In this document: positions 18,976 to 27,771 of the stretch, one piece after another
Numbering within the stretch: the stretch's first letter is position 1
Layout of the letters: every line of letters begins with the position of its first letter
Assembly: GCA_903851445.1 (NCBI GenBank)
Contig: CAINOH010000009.1
Span: forward strand, 197,784 to 261,783
Direction of reading: 5' to 3'
DNA from: an uncultured Microcaldota archaeon
Lineage (GTDB): Archaea; Micrarchaeota; Micrarchaeia; Norongarragalinales; CAINOH01
Length of the DNA stretch: 64,000 nucleotides
Made by a program: the position numbers and the translations under genes
Notes under the pieces: model-generated
Databases searched by the model: none
The model's input: only the letters and a program-made list of their open reading frames with translations
What the model was told of the DNA's origin: nothing

Positions 18976-20280
18976 GTGTTTATACAAGGGGTGTCTTTGA
19001 TGAAGAACGAAATGAAAATCCTATTTGCATTGATGGCGGTGGTGCTCCTGTCGCCGGTTGCGTTCGCGCTGGACGCAAGCCAGTCCGCGGGCCAGATAGA
19101 GGTACGCAACGAGTCCTATTACACGCCGTTTCCTGTTGAGCCGGGGAACTATTTTGACTTCTTTGCGTCGGTGAAGAACTCCGGTACTGACACGCTTTCG
19201 GTGACTTGCGGCCTGGATCCCAAGTACCCCTTCTCGATGGACGCAGGCGAGGAGAACTACCGCACGTTCACCCGCATGGCCGAAGCCAAGGAAGCGCTCC
19301 TGAATTTCAGGGTGCGCGTGGCGGACACCGCGGTCGAGGGCACCAACTACCTTGACTTTACCTGCCGAAACATAGACACTGGCCAGGCCAACACCGTCCA
19401 GTTCAAGGTAATCATAAAGGCAAAGGCCTCGACTGTGAACATCGCGTCAGTGACAACCGACCCCGCAACAATCAGGCCGGGCCAGAAGGCCACGCTCACA
19501 ATCGTAGTTGACAGCGCGTCGCCCAACTACCTTCGCGACTTCAAGATAAGCCTCGGGATAGGCTCGGACACCCTGCCTTTTGCAGTGATTGGCGGGACCA
19601 ACGAAAAACTCGTGTCCGAAATCGCGCCCCTCCAGTCAACCACTTTCTCGTTCGACCTGATGGCTTACCCGTCGGCAGCGTCGGGCGTGTACAAGCTGCC
19701 GATCACCATCACTTACTCTGACAAGCTAGGCCGCGCGTATTCAATCAGCCAGTCGTCGGGCCTCGTGGTGGGAAGCCAGCCAAACCTCGAGCTTGCTGCT
19801 GAAAGCACGGACATAGTGCAGCCGGGTGCAACCGGGAAGGTAATCTTTCGCGTGATGAACCGCGGGCTTGTCAACGTCAAGACCCTGCGCATCGAGATGC
19901 AGCCGTCCAAGGACTACGTAATCCTCTCCGCGCCTTCGCAGTTCATAGGCTCGATAAACGCCGACGACTTCGAGACTGCGGAGTTCCGAATCCACGTGTC
20001 CGAGAACGCGACCGGGCCGCTTGCGCTTCCGGCAAAGCTGTACTACTCGGACACGTCCAATGCCGAGTTCGCAACCGCCGCAACCGCGTCGTTGCCGCTG
20101 TTCTCTCAGGTGGAGGCGATACAGTATGGGCTTGAGAAGATTCCCGACAACACGCTGATTTACATCCTGCTAGCAATAGTTGTTCTGTATCTTCTCTACA
20201 AGTACGCGCTCCCGCCGGTGTCCGGCTTCATAAGCGAGTATTTCGGGAAGCAGAGGCAGGCAAAGAAGCAGCGCGATTAA
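18976..20280 (+). CDS. Secreted, membrane-anchored CARDB/COG1361-like protein
   Basis: Signal peptide, repeated beta-rich modules (VSSVTTDPATIRPGQKATLTI-type), C-terminal TM. Confidence 0.75.
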   Translation: MFIQGVSLMKNEMKILFALMAVVLLSPVAFALDASQSAGQIEVRNESYYTPFPVEPGNYFDFFASVKNSGTDTLSVTCGLDPKYPFSMDAGEENYRTFTRMAEAKEALLNFRVRVADTAVEGTNYLDFTCRNIDTGQANTVQFKVIIKAKASTVNIASVTTDPATIRPGQKATLTIVVDSASPNYLRDFKISLGIGSDTLPFAVIGGTNEKLVSEIAPLQSTTFSFDLMAYPSAASGVYKLPITITYSDKLGRAYSISQSSGLVVGSQPNLELAAESTDIVQPGATGKVIFRVMNRGLVNVKTLRIEMQPSKDYVILSAPSQFIGSINADDFETAEFRIHVSENATGPLALPAKLYYSDTSNAEFATAATASLPLFSQVEAIQYGLEKIPDNTLIYILLAIVVLYLLYKYALPPVSGFISEYFGKQRQAKKQRD

Positions 20281-20350
20281 TTTCGTCGTCGCAGGAGGGC
20301 CTCTTTCCTTTTTCCTTTCCCTCTTTTCTTTTTTTTAATTTCATCTTAGC

Positions 20351-21595
20351 TTGGTTGGTGTTCTTGTAGTGTTCGGCCTTGGCAGTTTCCTGTCGCTCTT
20401 CTCGCTCGCCCTTGACAGCATATCGCACCGCAAGATGCGCTCATTCCTGACTATGCTGGGAATATTCATCGGCGTCGCCTCGGTGGTGGCGCTCATCGCG
20501 CTCGGCCAGGGGCTTTCGGATTCCATCAACGGCGAGTTTCAGAAAATCGGGGTCGACAAGCTCACGGTGACGCCCGGCGGCAGTGCGATGTCCGCGATGT
20601 ACGCGTCAAGCAAGCTTACCGAGCGCGACTTTGCGGCGGTAAAGCGCGTGAACGGGGTTGAAACTGCCGGTTATATGATGACGCAATCGATGCTGGTCCA
20701 GCACGGTGACAAGAAGATTTTTGCAATTGTAAGCGGCATATCAACGTCTGCGGATGAGGCCGGGCCTGTTGAGGAGTTCATGGGAATCGAAATCGAGCAG
20801 GGTCGGAGCCTCAACTCGAATGACAAGTACAAGGCGCTTGTCGGCTCCAGGCTTGCGACTGAGAACATCTTTGGCCACGAGCTCAAGCTCAATGACGTCG
20901 TGGTAATCAACAACACGGAGTTCCGCGTTGTGGGTGTACTCAAGAAAGTGGGCAATCCTACTGTTGACAGCGCCTTCATCATTCCCGGAGACGCCGCAAA
21001 GGAGGTCATGGGCTCAAGCGAGTACAGCAGGTTCGTGCTCAAGCTCTCCTCGGGAATAGTCCCGGGAGACCTGCGCGATGACGTTGAAAAGGCGCTCCGG
21101 CAGTCGCGGGGCGTGACAAAGAAGAATCAGGACTTCCAGGTCAGCACCTCCGAGCAGCTCCTCCAGAGTTTCAACACGATTTTTGGGGTTGTGCAGGCAA
21201 TCATCATAGGGATTGCCGCAATCTCGCTGCTTGTCGGCGCAGTCGGGATTATGAACACGATGTACACCGCGGTGCTTGAGCGCACCAAGGAAATCGGGAT
21301 AATGAAGGCCGTTGGCGCGAAGAATTCGGAAATCCTCGTGCTGTTTTTGATAGAGTCCGGGCTGCTTGGCCTTGTCGGCGGAGTCATCGGCGTAATCCTG
21401 GGGTTCCTGATGGGGAAAGTGGCCGAGTACATTGCAAACCAGATGCTCGGCACCAGCCTTCTGAAGCTGTACTTCCCGCCGGAACTGATATTCGGCGCGT
21501 TGCTGTTCTCCTTCGTGATAGGCGCATTGTCCGGCATGGTGCCAGCGCGGCAGGCATCGCACCTGCGGCCGGTTGATGCTTTGCGTTACGAGTGA
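20351..21595 (+). CDS. ABC transporter permease (MacB/FtsX family)
   Basis: KMRSFLTMLGIFIGVASVVALIALGQG...VGIMNTMYTAVLERTKEIGIMKAVGAKNSEIL; non-ATG start. Confidence 0.93.
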   Translation: MVGVLVVFGLGSFLSLFSLALDSISHRKMRSFLTMLGIFIGVASVVALIALGQGLSDSINGEFQKIGVDKLTVTPGGSAMSAMYASSKLTERDFAAVKRVNGVETAGYMMTQSMLVQHGDKKIFAIVSGISTSADEAGPVEEFMGIEIEQGRSLNSNDKYKALVGSRLATENIFGHELKLNDVVVINNTEFRVVGVLKKVGNPTVDSAFIIPGDAAKEVMGSSEYSRFVLKLSSGIVPGDLRDDVEKALRQSRGVTKKNQDFQVSTSEQLLQSFNTIFGVVQAIIIGIAAISLLVGAVGIMNTMYTAVLERTKEIGIMKAVGAKNSEILVLFLIESGLLGLVGGVIGVILGFLMGKVAEYIANQMLGTSLLKLYFPPELIFGALLFSFVIGALSGMVPARQASHLRPVDALRYE

Positions 21596-21667
21596 AAAAG
21601 ATTACACTATTTTTAATGAAAATTAAAAAGTTGGGCGGAACATGCCGCCAAGAAGGAGTTTGGCGCT

Positions 21668-21859
21668 CTAGCGGAGGACCGAGAGCGGGATTGCGTTCTT
21701 CTCGAACTCAAGCTTTGCAAGCACGAGCGAGTTAATCGTGTTGAGGTTGTTCTTGACAAGGCACGGCGCGCCCATTGCAAGCTGGAGCGCTCTTGCGCCA
21801 ACCACTCTTGCGACTTCGTACTTGGTCATGTCCTTGAATTTTACAGTTGCGGATGGCAT
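21668..21859 (-). CDS. rpoK: DNA-directed RNA polymerase subunit K (Rpb6 homolog)
   Basis: MTKYEVARVVGARALQLAMGAPCLV...AKLEFEKNAIPLSVLR. Confidence 0.87.
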   Translation of the reverse strand: MPSATVKFKDMTKYEVARVVGARALQLAMGAPCLVKNNLNTINSLVLAKLEFEKNAIPLSVLR

Positions 21860-21963
21860 TGGAAAGTTGCACCTCTGGTGGATGATGAAAAAGCCGGCTG
21901 GAAGAAAGCGTTTCTCCGGTCTATCCTTTGGGCGGTTCAAAGCATTAAATACTTTCCAAGGGG

Positions 21964-22734
21964 ATGTTTTTGGTGTATCTGGGAGGATTAGGCGCGATGG
22001 CATCCAACATTACCAAGAGGATACGTTCATTCCTGCGAAAGGCCGCAAACCCTAAAGTTAGGGAAAAGTCACGGCGATTCTTCACCGAACCCGTTAGGCC
22101 GCTTGGCGTGCCTATGCAAGGTTGCACAAAGGCGGTGGCTGTTGCGATTGCGGACGCAAAAAAGGTGGGCATTGCCTTGTCTGTTGCTGATGCCAAGGAT
22201 GCTGCCAAAGACCTATATTCTTCGGGCGTCCTCGAAGAGCAATATTGCGCGAACATCCTGCTTTCCAAGTTCGAACGAAAATTTCAAGAGGAAGACCTTG
22301 CATTCTTCGAATCACTTATCCCCAAACACATCAACAACTGGGCCTGTTGCGACGGCTTGTGCTCGATTTTGGGAAAGCTCTACGAAATGTACCCACAGCA
22401 GGCGCAAAAGACGCGCTTTTGGCCGAAATCAAAGAACCGGTGGGTCAAGCGCGCGTCAGTGGTGTGCTTTGTCCTGCCCGTGCGGCGCGGGGTGTTCATC
22501 GACTTGGTTTATGGCAACGTCTCGTCAATGCTTTATGATTCGGACGACTTGGTGCGCAAAGCAAACGGCTGGGCGCTGCGGCAGGCCGGCAAGTTCGACG
22601 AGAAGCGGCTCGTCTCATTCCTTGAAATGCACGCGGATATGCCGGCAATCACGCTTTCCTACGCAGTGGAGAAATTGGATGACAAGACGAGAAAAAGGAT
22701 TCGCGGCCTGAGAACGGCCGGGATAAAAAAATAG
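21964..22734 (+). CDS. DNA alkylation repair (AlkD-like HEAT) protein
   Basis: WVKRASVVCFVLPVRRG...LYDSDDLVRKANGWALRQAGK. Confidence 0.82.
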   Translation: MFLVYLGGLGAMASNITKRIRSFLRKAANPKVREKSRRFFTEPVRPLGVPMQGCTKAVAVAIADAKKVGIALSVADAKDAAKDLYSSGVLEEQYCANILLSKFERKFQEEDLAFFESLIPKHINNWACCDGLCSILGKLYEMYPQQAQKTRFWPKSKNRWVKRASVVCFVLPVRRGVFIDLVYGNVSSMLYDSDDLVRKANGWALRQAGKFDEKRLVSFLEMHADMPAITLSYAVEKLDDKTRKRIRGLRTAGIKK

Positions 22735-22768
22735 ATGTTGGCGGCAAGCGCCGCCTTCCAAAGGGACT

Positions 22769-23056
22769 TTACTGGACTATTTCCATCTTTCCGAACTTGC
22801 CCAGCGTAAGCTGCGGTTTGTCTTGCCAAGTGTTGACGTAGCCGTTGGTAATCTTTATCTTGGAACCAACCGAGACCTCGTCAATCTTCTCGTTCCAGAG
22901 CACGAGCGCGATTGTTCCGGAGTCGTCCTTGATGATGACGTTCGCCACGCGGAGCTTGCGGCCCATCTTGTCAATTTCGCGGGGAGTCTCGATGTCAACT
23001 ACTTCGGCCTCGAGCTCCACGTTGCCTGTTCCCGGATTGAGTTCTGAAATCTTCAC
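22769..23056 (-). CDS. OB-fold (RPA/SSB-like) nucleic-acid-binding protein
   Basis: ELEAEVVDIETPREI...VANVIIKDDSGTIALVLWNEKIDEVSVGSKIKITNGYV. Confidence 0.87.
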   Translation of the reverse strand: MKISELNPGTGNVELEAEVVDIETPREIDKMGRKLRVANVIIKDDSGTIALVLWNEKIDEVSVGSKIKITNGYVNTWQDKPQLTLGKFGKMEIVQ

Positions 23057-23158
23057 TTAAAACCACCTGTTTTCAAAAAAAGCGTTTCCCGCCGCATTGC
23101 GGCACTTATTTTTTGAAATGCCGCGCTTAATAAAACCAAGTTACGCCTTTGTTTTGAT

Positions 23159-23833
23159 ATGCGCAAGTTCAATGGCCTGCCGGGACGAAAGCCGCGTTCA
23201 AGGCCGGCCCTTTTTCGGACCAAGGCAGCCGGCCGCAGCCGGCCTGAGGATTCCTTTGCCGCGGGGGAGTTTTACGGAAGCGGCGAGGGTGACTCCCACC
23301 GCGAAAGCAACGCGATACGCAGCATCCAAGGCAAAATCACAATCCGCAGCCTTGAACTTTTGGCAATCGTCCCGCCTGCAAGGCTTCTTGATGCCGGTTG
23401 CGGCTCCGGTTTCTCTAGCCTCGTTGCAAAGGCCGCGGGGTTTGAGGTTTTGGGCTTTGACCTTGACAAGAAGATGGTTGATGCCGCAAGGAAAAACAAA
23501 GTCGATGCCAAGGTAGGAAACCTGACCAAGATTCCCTTCGGTGACAACTCGTTTGATGCGGCCATTTCAATTTCTGCCCTCCAGTGGCTCGGCGCAGGCA
23601 AAAACCCGTTGGCTGCGTTCGAGGAGTATTTCAATTCTGCAAAGGAGTTTGCGCGCGTCCTGAAGCCAGCTGGCCGCGCGGTAATTCAGTTCTACCCCCG
23701 CGACGAGGACGAGGCGTTCCGTGCAGGCCGGGCCTTCCGGAAAGCGGGGTTTGCCGTGACGCTGCAGGTAGACTCTGCCGACAACCCTAAACGGCGGAAA
23801 ACGTACCTTGTTCTGGGGCGGCAAATCGCCTAA
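23159..23833 (+). CDS. Bud23-like SAM-dependent rRNA methyltransferase
   Basis: RPEDSFAAGEFYGSGEGDSHRESNAIRSIQGKITIRSLELL, LLDAGCGSGFSS, FDAAISISALQWL, AVIQFYP. Confidence 0.8.
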   Translation: MRKFNGLPGRKPRSRPALFRTKAAGRSRPEDSFAAGEFYGSGEGDSHRESNAIRSIQGKITIRSLELLAIVPPARLLDAGCGSGFSSLVAKAAGFEVLGFDLDKKMVDAARKNKVDAKVGNLTKIPFGDNSFDAAISISALQWLGAGKNPLAAFEEYFNSAKEFARVLKPAGRAVIQFYPRDEDEAFRAGRAFRKAGFAVTLQVDSADNPKRRKTYLVLGRQIA

Positions 23834-23955
23834 AAAACCCTTCGGTTTTCCCTCGTAAACCGCCAGTCTGGTCTGGGGCTTAAAAACCATTAGAAGCTAC
23901 ATATATCCAGTGCGAATTTTAGTGCACTTTCCAGGGTATTTTAGAGGGATTTCTT

Positions 23956-24411
23956 ATGGCCGCTATAGATGAGATGACCACTGTAGACAACGTCGCGCAG
24001 GAAGCCGCGGCAGAGGTTGCAGAAGGCGAAGAGGCCGAGGATGCCGAGTCGCCGTCGCTGCCTTTCCCCAACGCGCGCGTAGTCAAGATTATCAAGGAGA
24101 ACCTCAAGCGCGAGCACCAGATAAAGCGCGACGTCAAGGTCGGCGCGAACGAGCTTGCAGGCCAGATAATCGCGGACATCGCGCAGAGCATGGACAACGA
24201 GGAGTACTTCACGCTGTCAGTCGAGCACTTCAACAAGGCAGCGCGCAAATACCGCGAGATTCACCTGAACCAGAAGCGCATCATGCGCATCAAGAAAGTC
24301 CTGGAAAAACAGCGCGCTGAAATCGACGAGATTATCGCCGAAATCGAGCTCGAGCAGCCCGGCGCAATGTCCGGCCACGCCACTGGCTCGAACGGCCAGC
24401 AGACCGCATAG
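23956..24411 (+). CDS. Histone-fold-like protein with N- and C-terminal extensions
   Basis: LPFPNARVVKIIKENLKREHQIKRDVKVGANELAGQIIADIAQSMDNEEYFTLSVEHFNKAARKYREI. Confidence 0.55.
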   Translation: MAAIDEMTTVDNVAQEAAAEVAEGEEAEDAESPSLPFPNARVVKIIKENLKREHQIKRDVKVGANELAGQIIADIAQSMDNEEYFTLSVEHFNKAARKYREIHLNQKRIMRIKKVLEKQRAEIDEIIAEIELEQPGAMSGHATGSNGQQTA

Positions 24412-24433
24412 GCCTTTTTTCTTCCCTCCAATT

Positions 24434-25372
24434 TTGCGTGATTTTTCAGTGCCTGAAGAGCCCGTTGTTGCAAAGGAGTCCGTTGCGGAAAAACCAGCAA
24501 CAGCGCCAGCGAAGCCCGACATCGAGGCAATCCGCGAAAAGAGGCAACTCTCCCAGAAGCAGGTCTCCGAGCTGGTCACCCAGAACCGGCAGAACATCGC
24601 CAGATTCAAGGACTTATCCTCCAAAATCAAGCTTGAAAAGCAGCGCCGCGACGAGCTGAACGCGAAGACCAAGGAATTGCGTGCAAAGCGCCACGAGATG
24701 ATTGAAAAAATCAAGGATGCGCGCGCGAAGCTTAATGCCGTGCTTGACGAGGTAAAGAAAATACCCGCCGGGCCGAATGCCGAGCAGCTCAAGGCCGAGA
24801 TAGATTCGCTTGAGTGGTCGCTTTCAACTGTTGCGCGCTCAGCCAAGGCAGAAAAGGAGCTTTCAAAGAAAATCCGCGAGCTTGAAAAGCAGCTGCCCCT
24901 TGCAGTAAAGAAAGTTGACGCGTCGGGCGCAATCCGGGCTCTTCGCACTGAAATCCGCGGCCTTGAGGCGCCTCTTGAGGCGCTTGACAGGGAGCTTCGG
25001 CCGGCTCTTGAGGAGGCCAACGGCCACCATCGCAAGCTCATCTCGTACTACAAGGAGGCCGAGCAGCTCTCCAAGTCCATATCCTACGCCTTTTCACAGC
25101 TTGACATGGTGCGGCTCGAGGCGGCAACTGACGCCAAGGCCTACTCCGAGGCTGTTGGCGCCGTACGGGAAAAGGAGTTGGGCTACCAGCAGGAGTTGCG
25201 CGAGCTTGAGCGTGCGGAACGCGAGAAGGAGAATGCCGAGAAGGACGCGGCAAAGAGCGCCACGCAGAAGAAGATATTCGAGGCCGCAAAGCCCATCTAC
25301 GAGAAGTTCAGGGCAGGAAAGAAAATCTCAACAGAGGAGTTCCTGATTCTGCAGGGCTCGGGGTTGTTGTAG
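24434..25372 (+). CDS. Coiled-coil protein (COG1340-like)
   Basis: Long heptad-rich region; ends KPIYEKFRAGKKISTEEFLILQGSGLL. Confidence 0.7.
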   Translation: MRDFSVPEEPVVAKESVAEKPATAPAKPDIEAIREKRQLSQKQVSELVTQNRQNIARFKDLSSKIKLEKQRRDELNAKTKELRAKRHEMIEKIKDARAKLNAVLDEVKKIPAGPNAEQLKAEIDSLEWSLSTVARSAKAEKELSKKIRELEKQLPLAVKKVDASGAIRALRTEIRGLEAPLEALDRELRPALEEANGHHRKLISYYKEAEQLSKSISYAFSQLDMVRLEAATDAKAYSEAVGAVREKELGYQQELRELERAEREKENAEKDAAKSATQKKIFEAAKPIYEKFRAGKKISTEEFLILQGSGLL

Positions 25373-25380
25373 TTTCTGCT

Positions 25381-26034
25381 TCAGACACGCACTTTTTTTC
25401 CAGTGGGGCAAACACCATTCAGCGGGCACACCTTGCACCTAGGTCCGACTGGCCTGCAGACCGTCTGCCCCAGGCGCACGAAATACTCGTTGACAAGAAT
25501 CCAGTCCTTTCTTTGGAAAACCATTTCCAGCTCCTTTTCCGTCTTTTCCGGTGTCTTTGCATTCGACAGCCCGAGCCATCTGGAAATGCGGAAAACGTGC
25601 GTGTCAACCGGTATTGCGGGAATGCCGAAGCCGTAGACGAGCACGCAGCCGGCGGTCTTCGGCCCGACTCCAGGCAGCGCCTCCAGGGCCTCGCGGGAGT
25701 TAGGCACTACGCCGGCATATTCCTCAACGAGAATTTTGCAGACTTCTCTGATCTCCTTGGCTTTTTGGTTGTAGAACCCGGCAGCGTGGATAAGCTTTGC
25801 AATGTCCCCTTCCTTTGCATTTGCGATGGCCCCTGCAGTAGGATATTTTGCAAAAAGCTTCGAGCTTGCGATGTCAGTGTTCTCGTCGCGCGTGCGCTGG
25901 GAGATGATAGTGGAAATCAAGACTTCGAACGGGCCGTAGGCCGACTTATGCCCGAGGAACGTCTTTCCCTTCAAAAATCTTCCAAGACGGGCAACGGCCG
26001 TTCTTGCCAGTTTCCGCCTTTTTTGCAAGTCCAT
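25381..26034 (-). CDS. nth: Endonuclease III
   Basis: LPGVGPKTAGCVLVYGFGIPAIPVDTHVFRIS; FeS cluster CRPVGPRCKVCPLNGVC. Confidence 0.94.
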   Translation of the reverse strand: MDLQKRRKLARTAVARLGRFLKGKTFLGHKSAYGPFEVLISTIISQRTRDENTDIASSKLFAKYPTAGAIANAKEGDIAKLIHAAGFYNQKAKEIREVCKILVEEYAGVVPNSREALEALPGVGPKTAGCVLVYGFGIPAIPVDTHVFRISRWLGLSNAKTPEKTEKELEMVFQRKDWILVNEYFVRLGQTVCRPVGPRCKVCPLNGVCPTGKKVRV

Positions 26035-26078
26035 CAAAATAAATTCTGGCCAGCAGTGAATTAAATCAGGAGTTTTCG

Positions 26079-27089
26079 ATGGCAAAACGCTTTGGCCTTG
26101 CAATAGTGGGCGGCACTTTCGACCGTTTTCACAAAGGGCACGCGGCGCTTCTTTCCAAGGCGTTCGCAGCTGCGGACAGGGTTGTCATAGGCGTGACCGA
26201 TAGGCGAATGACCGGCAAGAAGCCCTTTTCAAGAAACGTCGAGTCGTTTTCAATGCGAAAGAAGGCCGTTCAGGATTTCATAGGTAAAAACCATCATTCA
26301 AACCGCTGTCAAATCGCTATTATTCACGACGCGTTCGACCCCAGCGCCGTTTGGAAAAAAGCCGACGCAATCGTGGTTACAAAAGACACAGCCAAGGGCG
26401 CGAGGGCAATCAACGCAGCAAGAAGAAAGGCAGGCCTAAAGAAGGCAAAAGTGGTTGGCTGCCCGTTTGTAGTTGCAAGCGACGGCCGCCGAATCTCATC
26501 GACCCGAATTCGTCTTGGCCAGATGGACAGAAACGGCAAGGTTTTTCTTTCAGGCAAGGCATATTCCAAAGCACTTTCAATGCCCGCTTTCTTGACACCA
26601 GTTATTCGAAGGCCTTTTGGAAAGCTTTTCTTGGAACCGGATGCCGCAAAAAAGGTTGCCGCGTTCCTGAAGACGAAAAAGCCAATTTCCATCGCAACAG
26701 TTGGCGACGCGACTTTTCGCAATCTTTCAACTCTTGGCATCGCGCCCGACTTGGCCATAGTCGATTCTTTTGAGTTGCGTGCTTCCTGCAAAATCCCGAA
26801 GCAGCTGCCAAAAAAACAGCTTGCGGTTTCAAACCCTGCAGGAAAAATTACTCCTTCGCTTGTTGCGGCGATAAAAAAGGCGGTTGCATCCTCGCTTGAT
26901 GCGGGCGTTCGGATTGCGATAGTGGTCCGCGGGGAGGAGGACCTTGCAGTTCTTCCTGTTGTTCTTGCGCTTCCACTTGGTTCTGTTGTGCTTTACGGCC
27001 AGCCGAAGAAAGGCATCGTAGCAGCAGTTGTTGATGAAACGGCGAAGCAAAAGGTCACGATGTTGTTGTCCCGGTTTACCGTTAACTAG
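26079..27089 (+). CDS. Fusion: archaeal phosphopantetheine adenylyltransferase + GTP-dependent dephospho-CoA kinase (DUF359)
   Basis: N-term VGGTFDRFHKGHAALL...SSTRIR; C-term TVGDATFRNLSTLGIAPDLAIVDSFELR, VSNPAGKIT, VVRGEEDLAVLPVVLALPLGSVVLYGQPKKGIV. Confidence 0.88.
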   Translation: MAKRFGLAIVGGTFDRFHKGHAALLSKAFAAADRVVIGVTDRRMTGKKPFSRNVESFSMRKKAVQDFIGKNHHSNRCQIAIIHDAFDPSAVWKKADAIVVTKDTAKGARAINAARRKAGLKKAKVVGCPFVVASDGRRISSTRIRLGQMDRNGKVFLSGKAYSKALSMPAFLTPVIRRPFGKLFLEPDAAKKVAAFLKTKKPISIATVGDATFRNLSTLGIAPDLAIVDSFELRASCKIPKQLPKKQLAVSNPAGKITPSLVAAIKKAVASSLDAGVRIAIVVRGEEDLAVLPVVLALPLGSVVLYGQPKKGIVAAVVDETAKQKVTMLLSRFTVN

Positions 27090-27092
27090 CTC

Positions 27093-27455
27093 TCAGTTTA
27101 TGAAAATTACTTTCTGCCTCCCCCGAAAGTCTGCGTCTCCAGTGAGGACAGGAACTGATACGCTTGCATAGCTGTATATTATCGCGTCAGAGAGGTGCAT
27201 GTTCTCTTCCGCTGCAATCTTGCCGGCAAGCATGGCCTGTTTTGCATCCAAAATAAGCACTATGCTCTTGGAGGCTATCAAACGCAGGGACTTCTCGATT
27301 TTATCATCTGCAAAGCCTTTCCGCTTGAAGCTGCGGTAAAGCTCGGCAAACGCGAGTGCTGGCGTCTTGAGGAGGTTTCCTTCCATCGCCTGTGCGACCT
27401 TGCGGTTTCCGGAAACGTATTCTGCCCACGCCCAGGAGTCGACGATTATTTCCAT
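27093..27455 (-). CDS. vapC: VapC-like PIN-domain toxin
   Basis: MEIIVDSWAWAEYVSG...NMHLSDAIIYSYASVSVPVLTGDADFR. Confidence 0.85.
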   Translation of the reverse strand: MEIIVDSWAWAEYVSGNRKVAQAMEGNLLKTPALAFAELYRSFKRKGFADDKIEKSLRLIASKSIVLILDAKQAMLAGKIAAEENMHLSDAIIYSYASVSVPVLTGDADFRGRQKVIFIN

Positions 27456-27459
27456 AGCT

Positions 27460-27660
27460 TTAGTCCTCGTCCCTTATCAGGTCCTTTGCCGAAAACCTGC
27501 CTTTCATCGATCCGAAAAGGTCGTCCTTTGGTGTGGCGAATAGCCGCTCCTTTAGTATGGTGTTGACTGCAGCTGAAATGTTGGTGCCAAAGTCTTGCCT
27601 CAGCTTCTGCATAACCGTGTTTTCAAGAACCAGCGTAGTCCTTATTGTTGCAACAGTCAC
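27460..27660 (-). CDS. vapB: VapB-like antitoxin
   Basis: 66 aa, IRTTLVLENTVMQKLRQDFGTNISAAVNTILKERLF, 4 bp upstream of vapC; GTG start. Confidence 0.75.
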   Translation of the reverse strand: MTVATIRTTLVLENTVMQKLRQDFGTNISAAVNTILKERLFATPKDDLFGSMKGRFSAKDLIRDED

Positions 27661-27670
27661 AAAAATTCAC

Positions 27671-27703
27671 CATACGTCATACGTCATACAACATATATAT
27701 TTG
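27671..27703 (-). promoter_or_regulatory. vapBC promoter and putative operator repeats
   Basis: catacgtcatacgtcatac (27671-27689) between TATA-like acatatatatttg and the vapB start. Confidence 0.5.
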
Positions 27704-27771
27704 TTTGGTATCCGCGGCCTAAACCCAAAGTTTACACTCCTTCTGGTATTCTGTGCCTTCTTGGTGTTTAC

